From the NCBI GenBank assembly GCA_034401795.1, contig CM067374.1, positions 95,548,511 through 95,612,510 on the forward strand: 64,000 bases of DNA. Reading direction: 5' to 3'. Of this stretch, positions 54,850-64,000 are shown in pieces. Source of the stretch: Chaetoderma sp. LZ-2023a (Eukaryota; Mollusca; Caudofoveata; Chaetodermatida; Chaetodermatidae). The notes beneath the pieces are model-generated. The model had not been told where the DNA came from and did no database searches. It worked only from the letters and a program-made list of their open reading frames with translations. The position numbers were made by a program, and so were the translations under genes. Numbering within the stretch: the stretch's first letter is position 1; every line of letters starts with the position of its first letter.

Positions 54850-55720
54850 TCAATCAACTGAGTTATAGTCTAGAACCATAAGTTAGTAGGCTAGAAGACT
54901 TGGCTAGAAATGTAAAATAGAAGTCTAGTTAGGTAGGCTACTAGACAATGCTAGAAGTGTAAGATGGTAGGCGGGAAGACTAGGCTAGAAGTCTATTCCA
55001 GAAATCGGCTAGTAGGATAGTAGAGTAGGATAGTCGACTAGGCTAGAAGTCTAGACCACAGGTTTTAGCCTAGTCAGCTAGCAGACTACACAAGAAGTCT
55101 AGGCGCGTAGATTGGGCTAGAAGTGTGGACTAGTAATCTAGGAGACTAGCAGTGGCAGCACGCCAGCTGGTGGGATTAATATGATAGTAGGCTTGGCTAG
55201 AAATCCAGCATAGAACTCTAGTTAGGTAGGCTACCAGACAATGCTAGAAGTGTAAGATGGTAGGCTGGCAGAGTAGGCCAGAAGTTTATCCTAGAAATCA
55301 GCTAGTAGGATAGCAGAGTAGGATAGCAGAGTAGGATAGTAGACTAGGCTAGAAGTATAAACTATAGGTGTTAGCCTAGTGAGCTAGTAGACTATGCTAT
55401 ACGTCTAGTGGGTGGGGTGGTGGGGGTGGGGGGGGGAGTCAAATACACATGCTCACATACACCCTGTGTAGTCTAGGCTAGACATGCGGGTTGGTAGGCT
55501 AATAGACTAGGTTAGAAAAGAAGCTACTAAACTAGGCTAGATGTTTAGACAAGTAGGCTAGTAGACTAAGCAAGAATTCCAGGTTAGTAGCATAGGCTAG
55601 TAGAATAGGCTAGAAGTCTAGGCTAGTATGACTAGATGACTAGACTCTATGATTAAGCTAATATACTATGAAGCCTAGGGTGTAAACAAGGATAGAAGTC
55701 TAAATCAGTAGACAAGGCTA
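54850..55720. repeat. CTAG-rich minisatellite, block 2, with higher-order repeat
   Basis: Same units as block 1. Here about 210 bp (54898-55108) recur at 55188-55405 ('ctagttaggtaggctac', 'gacaatgctagaagtgtaag', 'ggttttagcctagt'/'ggtgttagcctagt'), a higher-order period of about 290 bp. A G-rich run (55408-55436) could form a quadruplex. Confidence 0.85.
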
Positions 55721-55727
55721 GGACAAA

Positions 55728-56425
55728 AGCAATAGATGGTGGACACTCAGTCAATGGCATACACCTCAACTTCAAGAAAGCTTTCGACACAGTTCTATAT
55801 AGGAGGCGCATGGGCAAGACGCAGTCCTATTATATATGCAATCCGATTCATGGATGTGTCAGAGCATGTCTTGCCAAGCGAAAGCAGTAGGTGCCCATTG
55901 GTGGAAAAGAATCAAGTTGGATGGTAGTAACGAGTGGGATTCCTCAGGGAAGTGTATTGGGACCTCCACTTTTTGTGATCTATATAAATGACTTGTCAAG
56001 CCGTGTAAGTTTAGACATTTATCTTTTTTCAGATGACACACACTTTTTTTTTATAACAATCCTTGAAGAGGAAGACCATGCATCCTTACAGGCGGATTTG
56101 AATGAACTAGTCGAATGGTCAAATACACGGCTACTTCGCTTTCATCCTGACAAGTACGCCAATATGAGTATTGTGCGGATAAGATTATAATTATTATATT
56201 ATTGCTGATGATAAAACCCATGGAATTAAGAGGTCTCAGCAGAAGAAGGGCATAGGGGTGAAAACAGATGGGCTAAAGGTCAATAACGCAACTAGTATGT
56301 TCGCAATTATGTGATTATGTGAACGTAAACCAGTTTACATTTAGCCCACTGCATAAAGCAATGGTAAGCTTAGCCACCTTGATTATGGAGTCCATAAGCC
56401 AACAAACAGCTGGCAGATACTAAAT
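55728..56425 (+). pseudogene. LINE reverse-transcriptase relic
   Basis: Plus strand. 55735-55820 gives VNGIHLNFKKAFDTV (RT box with FKKAFDT). 55891-56190 gives SGIPQGSVLGPPLFVIYIND, LFSDDTHFF and NTRLLRFHPDKYANM, a CR1/Jockey-superfamily-type RT with SDD in the catalytic box. A degraded continuation (56220-56400, LSHLDYG-like) follows. Frameshifts at about 55810 and 55890. Both ends are cut, and it abuts the Penelope-like relic. Confidence 0.7.
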
Positions 56426-56434
56426 TCTATACTA

Positions 56435-57955
56435 AACTAGAAACCAATCCAACCATAACGTTTACTGAACTTGTCCTCAGAAGACTGAACCAACTGGTCA
56501 GGGATGAGGAGATTGACTCCTCCACCGCCTACAGACTGATCCCAGACCCCCCCCCCCCGCCAGTTTCTATTTACTACAAAAAATTCACAAGGCCAAAAAA
56601 GATGGCCTAACCCCAGATAGACCAATTATCAGCGGCATCGGCTGCCCTACAGAACTCATCAGTAGTTTCGTGGATGAACACATTAAGGTTCACGTTGGAC
56701 ACCACAGACTTCATCAACAAAGTAGAGTCCTTTGGCCAACTTTAGGCTAATTCGCTACTAGTCACCATGGATGTCACATCCTTATACACAAACATCCTAA
56801 ACAGAGAAGGCATCAGAGTGGTAGCCATGTTCGCTAAAACATGGTATGTCAGGCACACTCTCAATCAGGAGCCTCTGTAACCTCCTGAAACTCGTTTTGG
56901 AATGCAACAGTTTTGAAATCAACGGAGAACATTATCTCCAAGTGGGCGGTACCGCAATGGGAAGCAAAGCAGCATGCACATCTGCATGCATCTTCATGAG
57001 CATTCTAGAGGATAAGCTGCTACAGAATGCACCATACTACCCAGAACTGTACGTCAGATACATAGACGACATCTTTATGATCTGGGAGCACAGGCACGAA
57101 GCTCAACAAGAGTTTGTCACTCACATGAATGCACCCCAACACAGCATTAAATTCACCATGGAATAAGCATCATATGCCAAGTCTCCTTTTTGGACACCAT
57201 GATCCAAAACTCGCAAACGAATTCCATCATATTCGACCTCTATATACCAAGCCCACGGACACACATGAGTAGCTACACTACGAGTCTGCCCACCCGGCCT
57301 CTTGTAAGGAGCCAGCCCATATGGCCAATTCCTTAGGCTTAGAAGGATCTGCTCCACCCTTCAAGATTTTGATAGAAACAGCCTAACCATACACTCACAC
57401 TACAGAGTCCGGGGCTATCCTGCCAAGATACTACAAAAGGTCAGATAGACAGCCAGGTCCAAGGACCGCCAGTCACTCCTCAAACCCACCCCAATGGACC
57501 CATCCACCAAAAAGCCCTACAGACAAATCTTTGTCTGTGAATTCAACCGCACAGATATGATGCTGAAGGACACAATCACCAAATTCTGGCCCATCCTACA
57601 GGGAAAATAACATTGCAGGCTAGGTTTCCCAGAAAAAACCCTATCGCTTTCAAAAACAAAACAATAAAAGATATGATCGTCAGGGACAAACTCCCTCCCC
57701 TGGACCAACCGGCCCAAGAATACCACAACCCGTTAATCCCTTGGCCAACCTAGAACTGTAATATCTGCAATAATATGGACAAATCCAGATTCTTTAAAAC
57801 CAACACACTGGCCTCTCCTACAGAGCCTAAATTATAGGCAACTGTCAATCACGCAATATAGTCTATCCCCTAAACTGCAGAGTCTGTGGCAAACAATGCG
57901 TAGGAGAAACCCTCTGCCCCTTTAAAATCAGGATCCAAGAACACAAGCGCTCTAG
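56435..57955 (+). pseudogene. Penelope-like element relic (RT + GIY-YIG)
   Basis: Plus strand, several frames. In order: [12 protein letters not shown] and [19 protein letters not shown] (56578-56685), DVTSLYTNI (56770-56800), then an open RT core 56846-57166. That core carries LLKLVLECNSFEINGEHYLQ, GTAMGSKAACTSA and the catalytic RYIDDIFMIW. Near the end, RNIVYPLNCRVCGKQCVGET (57852-57915) matches the start of the GIY-YIG endonuclease that Penelope-like elements carry. The domain order RT then GIY-YIG is diagnostic. The sequence breaks off inside GIY-YIG at 57955, where minisatellite resumes. A C-run (56549-56558) and stops show decay. Confidence 0.85.
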
Positions 57956-60900
57956 GTTAGCATTCTAAACTAGTAGACTAGGATATATCATAGGCTAGTA
58001 TGCTAAGTCTCGGTTAGAAATCTATGTTAGTGGGCTAGTAGATTTGGCTCGAATTCCAGACTAACTAGAGCTCTAGGCTCGTAGGCTGGTATAAGTCTAG
58101 GTCAGTAGACTAATAGACAAGGTTAGATGTCTAGCCTAGTAGACTCGGTCATAAGACTAGCATAGTACACTAGGCTCTAGGAGTCTAGTTTAGTAGGTTA
58201 GTAGAATTGATCTAGGCTAGATGCTTAGGCTAGTAGACTATGGGAGAAGTCCAGATTTCGTGACTACAGGATTAGGATAATAGGCTAGTAGACTAGGCTA
58301 GAAGTATATGCTAGAACTCAAGGTTTGTGGGCTAGTAGACTCCGTTAGAATTCTAGACTAGTAGACTGGTAGAAGTCAAGTGTAATAGGCTAGACGTCTA
58401 GGCCAGGAGACTATGGTAGAAGTATGGGCGAGAAGTAAAGGATAACAGACTGGCTAGAGGTCTACACTAGTAGATGAAGCCAGAAGTCAAGGCTAGTAGT
58501 ATAGGTTTAAAGTCCAGGCTAGAAGGCTAGTAACCCAGGCTAGTAGACTACCTGGGTAGAAGTCTATGTTGTAGACTACAAGTCTAGGTTAGAAGCATAG
58601 GAAAGCAGACTAGGCTAGATGTCTAGGCTAGAAGTCTAGGCGAGTGGGCTGGTAGACTAGGTTAGAAGTCTAAACTAGAGGTCGAGGGTGTAAATCTAGT
58701 CCAGTAGGCAAAGACTATCTTATAAGGCTAGGCTAGTAGTCTAAGTATGTAGGATAGTAGAATAGGCTAAGCCTAGGCTAGTAGATTGCTTGGATAAGAC
58801 ACTGCTGTAGACTAGTCTAAACGTCTAGGCTAGAAGTCTAAACTAGTCTAGAAGTCCAGACTACAATGTTAGTAGGCTAGGCTTAAGGTCTTAGGTAGAA
58901 GCATATGCTAGTCGGTTTGGTTAGAGGTCTCAGCTAGAAGTCTAGGTTAGTAGGCTAGAAGTAGACTCGGCTAGAATTATAGGCTACCTAGAACTATAGG
59001 CTAGTAGACTGGTAGAAGTCTGGAGGTGTAGGCTCGAAGTCTTCTAGACTAGTGGGCTAGTAGACGATGCTAGAAATTTATGCTAGCAGGCTATCAAGTA
59101 GACTATGCTAGAGGTCTAGGCGAGTAAAATAGGCAAAAGGCAATGCCAGTAGACTAGGCTAGAAGGATAGTCTAGTAGGTTAGCATAATAAGATAGAAGT
59201 CTAGGCTAGTAGGCTAATAGACTAATCAAGAAGTCGATGTTATATTTATAGGCTAGAATTCTAGGTTAGCATGGCTAGTAAATTTTGCAATAAGTCTAGG
59301 CTGTAGACTAGGCTATAAGTATGTGATAGTAGACTCGGCTATACGACTGGGGTAGAAGCATAGGCTACTAGAATAGGCTAGAAGTATAAGCTAGTAGACA
59401 ACATGTGTAGAAGGCAAGGTTGTAGCCTATACTAAAAGTGCACGCTAGAAGTCTAAACTAATATACTAGGCTAGCACTCTAAACCACTAGACTAGTAAAC
59501 TAAACTAAATGCTAAGTTAAAAGCATAGGCTAGCAGACTAGGTTACTATGCTAGAAATCTAGGCTACAAGGCGAGGTTAGTTGGCTGTTAGATCTGGTCC
59601 AGAATTCTAGGCTAACTAGCACTTTAAATTAGACGGCGAATGTAGTGGGAGAAGACTGTGGAGCAGGTTAGAAATCTAGGCTAGTAGGCTCGTAGACTAA
59701 GTTAGAATTCAAAGCTAGTAGACTAGGATCTCAGACTAGGCTATAGGTCTAGGCTAGGAGACTATGTGGACATCTAGGCTAATACACAACGCTAATAGAC
59801 TAGGCTAGTGACCTAGCATATTAATCTAGGTGTCTAGGCTAGCACTCTGAGTATGGTAGAAGACTAGACACGAAGTCTAGGTTAGGTGGCTAGTATTCTA
59901 TGCTAGAACTCTAAGGTTACCGTCCAGAGCAGTGGGCTAGTAGATTCAGCTAGATATCTACACTAGGAGCCTACCTGTGTAGAGGTCTATGTTCTAAACG
60001 AGTCCTTAAGTCTAGGCTAGTATTCTAAACTAGTAGACTAGGCTAGAAGTCTAGGCTAGTAGAGTAAGGTAAACATCAAGGACAAAAGGATATGCTAGTA
60101 GGCTATGTGATTAGACTATGATCTACGCTAGTAGTAAAATTTATTAGACTAGTAGACTTGGCTAGAGTTTCAAATGTCTAGGCTAGTAGACTATGGTAGA
60201 CGTCTATGCTATAGTCATAGGGTTGTAGGCTAGTAAAGTAGACTAGGTTATAATTCTAGGCTATAACCCTAGATTAGTGGGCTAGTAAATTCAGTTAGAA
60301 TTCTGGACGAACTAGAACTCTAGGCTTCTTGGCTAGAAGACTGGCAAAGCTTTTAATAGAGATGGCTAGTAGAATGATGGGCTAGTTGGCTAGTAGAGTA
60401 GACCAGAAATTTTGGCTAGTAGGCCAGTAGCCTAGGTTATAAATCTGAGCAAGCAAAGTAGGCAAGAGGACTAGTCTAGTCTAATAGGCTAGTAGAATAT
60501 GCTAGAAGCCTAGGCTGATAGGTTATAAATATAGGCTAGCGGACTAGGCTAGAAGTCTATGCTAGCATGGGTAGTAGATTATGCTATAAGTCTAGTATGT
60601 AGATTAAGCTAGAAGTCTATGCTAGTTGGCTAGTAGACTGGGCTGTAAGACAAAGCTAGAAGTATAGGCTAATGGACTAGGCTCGGAGTCTAGGTTATAA
60701 GTCTAGGTTAGTAGGCTAGTAGACATGGCTAGAATTCGAAGCTAGGCTAGAAGGATAATGGACTGGTTATTAGACGATGTTAGATATCTAGGCTAGTAGG
60801 CAAGACTAGTGGCTTAGTAGATTCAGCCAGATGTCTAGGATAGAAATCTAACTAGTAGATTAGGGTAGAAGTCTAGACTGGAAGTATATGTTAGTGGGCT

Positions 60901-63900
60901 ACTAGGTTAGAACCCCAGGGTAGCAGTCCAGACTAGTGTGCTACTAGACTCAGCTAAATGTCTAGGATTAAAATTTAGGCAAGTAGGCTAGTATAGAACA
61001 CTAGAACTCTAGGCTTGTAGACTAGGCTAGACGTCGTGGATAGATGGCTAAGCTGGAAGTCTAGAATGGCGTGGCTAGTCGACTTGGATAGCTGTTTGGG
61101 CTAGTAGACTACCTGTGCAGAAAGCTATGTTGCGAACTAGACTATGTCTAGGCTAGAATTCTAAACTAGCTGACTAGGCTAGTAGAATAGGTTAAACATC
61201 TAAGATAGAAGCATATGCTATCAGGCTAGTATTCAAATTTATTGGGCTGGTATATTTGTCTACACTTCTAGAACTCTAGGGTCGTGGGATAATAGGCTGG
61301 TAGAAGTCTAGGAGCACAGATTAGATGTCTAGGTTAGTATACTAGGTTAAAGGCTTAAAGGTTTAGGCAAATAGAGTAGTTTAGTCTAGTAGAGAAGGCT
61401 AGCACTCTAGGCTAGTGGGCTAGTAGAGTAGGCCAGAAATCTTGGTTAGTAGGCCAGTAGCCTAAGTTAAAAATATTAAACTAGGCTAGCAGGCTACAAG
61501 ACTAGGCTAGTATGCTAGTATACTAGGATAGAATAGAAGTTTGTAAGCTATGCTAGAAGTCTTGGATAGAAGGATAGAAGAATAGGCGAGAAGCATATGA
61601 TAATCGCTTATAATGCTAGAAATCTAAGCCAGTATGGCCATGGGACTAGGCTAAAAGTCTAGGCTTGTAGACTATCTGGGCAGAGGACAATGCTGTAAGC
61701 TAAACATTCTAGGGTAGATGTCTAAACTAGTAGACTAGTCTAGAAGTGTAGGCTACTAGGCTAGTAAACTATGTAAATGCCTCGGCTTGAAACATATACT
61801 AGTAGGCCTGGCTAAGTCTGAACTAGAACTTCGTAGAGAAGTCTAGATTAGTAGGCTAGTAGACTAGGATAGAAGACTATGCTAATATACTAGGCTAGAA
61901 GTCTAGGATAGCAGGCTAGTAGACTAGGCTAGAAGTCAAGGCTAGATGCCTAGGCTAAAAAACTATTCTATACATCTAGGATAGTAGTCTATGTAGTAGA
62001 CAAGATAGGTCTAGGCTAGCAAGGCCAGTATATTCAGCTAGAATTCTAGGCTATAAACTACACTATTTGTCTAGGCTTGTATTCTAATAGTGTGATATAT
62101 GTAATTATGTATAGGGTAGAAGCATAGGCTGGCAGACTAGGCTAGAAGTATATGCTAGTGGAAAACCTGGGTAGAAGTCAAGGCTGTAGCATATGCTAAA
62201 AGTCAAAGCTAGAGGTCTAAACTAGTAAACTATGCTAGAAGCCTAGGCTACTAGGCTAGTAGCCTAGGCCAATACACAAGACTATTGTTAGATGACTAGG
62301 ATAAAGATCTAAGCTAGTAGAGTAGGGTAGAAATATAGACTGGCGGTCTGGGTTAGTAGGCTAGTATACTAGGCTAGAACTCTAGGGTAGAAGTCAAAAG
62401 TACAGTGCTAGTAGTGTCAGTTAAAAGTTTAGGCTAGAAGGCTAGGCTAGTAGATTAGTTTAGAAGGCTAGGCTAGAAGTCTAGCCTGGTAAGAGTAGAC
62501 TAGTTTAGAGGTCTAGGCCAGAGGGTTAGGCTAGGTTGGAAGTCTATGCTAATGTGGCTAGTAGATTATAATAGTTGTCTAGGCTAGTAGACAACCTGTA
62601 TACAAGTCTACTGTGTAGACTCGTCTAGACGTCTAGGCGAGAATTAGAAAATTAGTAGACTAGGAAGCCTACTAGGATATAAGCATATACTAGTAGGCTA
62701 CCCAACAAGGCGAAAAGTCAAGGCTAGATGCCAACGCTCGACTAGTCTAACCATCTAGACCAGAAATTTAGCCTAGTAGACATGCCTAGAACTCTAGCCT
62801 AGTAGACTAGGCTAGAAGTCTATGCTATCAAGGCTAGTCGATTAGGCTAGAATACCAGGCTGTAGACTAGGCCATTATGTTGCTAATGTTAATAGACCTG
62901 GCTATATGTCTAGGCTAGAAGTATAGTCTGGTAGACTAGGCTAGAAGTATAGGCTAGTAGACAATCTGAGTAGAAGTAAAGGTGGTAGCTTATGCTATAT
63001 GTTAAGTCAAAAGTAGTAACTATGCTAGAAGTATAGGCTACTAGGATAGGAGCCTAGAGAAACGGCTAGAAGCATAGGCTAGTAGGATAGGAGACTATGC
63101 TAGAACTATAGATTTGATGTCTAGATTAGTAGGCTAGCAGACTTGGCTAGCATTCTAGGCTAACTAGAACTCCATGCTAGTGGGCTAATTGATTGGTAGA
63201 AGCCTAGTAGAGCATGCCATATCTCTAAGCTAAAAGGCTAGTAGACTATGTTAGAAATCCAGTCTAGTAGACTAGGCTATCAGACTAGACTAGAGGTCTC
63301 AGTTAGGAGACTATATTTGAAATGTAGGCTAGACGACTAGGCTAATAAACTAGCCAAGACGGCTAGTAGAATATGCTAGAACTCTAGGCTAGTAGGCTAG
63401 CATACTAGGATAGAAATCTAAGCTAGTAGCGTAGGCTAGAAGTATAGACTAGAAGCATAAGCTAGAACTTTTAGAGTAGGAGATATGCCTAGTCTAATAG
63501 ACTCCCTGGGTAGTAGTATATGCTGTAGACTATTCTAGAAACCTAGGCTCGAACTCTAAACCAGTAGTCCATGTTAGACATATATGGGAGTAGGCTACAG
63601 TAAATGCTTTAGAAGTGTAGACTAGAAGGCGGTGTTAGTGGTCTAGTAGATTTGGCTAACCAGAACTCTAGGCTCGTCAGGGTAAAAGACATGTAGAAAT
63701 CTCGTAGAGAAGGCTAGCAGTCTGTGTTAGTAGGTTAGTCGACTAGGTTAGAAGTCTAGGCTAGTAGAATAGGTTAGAAGAATAGGCTAGTAGACTAGGC
63801 TAGAAGTTTAGGCTAGTAGTCTGCGAGTCTAGTACGCCAGCAGACTAGGCCAGACGTATATGCTAGAGGTTCAGGCTAGTAGACGATGGGAAAAGTCTAG

Positions 63901-64000
63901 ACTATGTGGGTAGGCTAGTATATTAATCTAGAAGTGTAGGTGAAAACTCTTGGCTAGTGGGCTAGTAGACTCATCCAGGCAAACTAGATCTCTATGCTAC
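57956..64000. repeat. CTAG-rich minisatellite, block 3 (runs off window)
   Basis: About 6 kb of degenerate ~13-bp units (AGGCTAGTAGACT / AGGCTAGAAGTCT), with TAGGCTAGTAGACTAGGCTAG-type strings throughout. No element or frame of note interrupts it, and it continues past the right edge. Confidence 0.92.

Noticed and set aside
53580..64000. CRISPR-like regularly repeated short motif
   Set aside because: Units are contiguous, degenerate and without unique spacers, and the DNA is eukaryotic; it is a minisatellite.

Overview
The window is eukaryotic nuclear DNA, most likely from a marine invertebrate. The evidence is long introns with GT/AG splice sites, very dense microsatellites, and many kinds of decayed retroelement: CR1-like and Tx1-like LINEs, a Penelope-like element, a tyrosine-recombinase retroelement and TTAA MITEs. 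I found no bacterial operon, rRNA, convincing tRNA or CRISPR array. Species cannot be fixed from sequence alone.

Host gene. One host gene runs through the window on the minus strand: a secreted fibrinogen-related (FReD) protein. Four exons are visible: a signal-peptide exon (51215-51119) and FReD exons at 33470-33328, 30646-30550 and 7435-7268. Every splice site is canonical and the reading phases join without a break. The C-terminal FReD exon is not seen and probably lies left of base 1. Nearly all other sequence from 7 to 51 kb is intron filled with repeats.

Left part (1-7.3 kb): tandem and dispersed noncoding repeats, a 5'-truncated CR1-like LINE (972-3290), a second LINE reverse-transcriptase relic (4190-5780), and a foldback family whose arms each carry a second, nested hairpin (5800-7240).

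Centre-left (7.5-28.3 kb, one intron): the most striking object. Three near full-length Tx1/L1-like retrotransposons (A, B, C) lie head-to-tail in one orientation. All sit in a single (ACT)n/(AGT)n microsatellite, with repeat DNA on both sides of every copy. A and C are one family and B is a different one. This suggests a Tx1-group lineage that targets ACT repeats. A and C share an almost identical 5' UTR with a conserved 61/62-codon upstream ORF, although their ORFs have diverged strongly. The two families end in unrelated but equally placed 3' hairpins just before the poly(A).

Centre (28.3-36.5 kb): dispersed repeats, simple repeats, about 150-bp tandem repeats, a second foldback pair, two copies of a ~400-bp piggyBac-type MITE (one with intact TTAA duplications), and two LINE 3' ends. 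Next (36.9-41.7 kb) is a decayed DIRS/Ngaro-type retroelement with split direct repeats. From 42 to 51 kb there are foldback elements, a LINE 3' half (45.75-47.56 kb), microsatellites and a 194-bp near-perfect palindrome centred on CACGTG.

Right end (52-64 kb, upstream of the host gene): three direct copies of a ~450-600-bp unit and more than 7 kb of CTAG-rich minisatellite built from ~13-bp units, interrupted by a LINE relic and a Penelope-like element. The minisatellite runs off the right end of the window.
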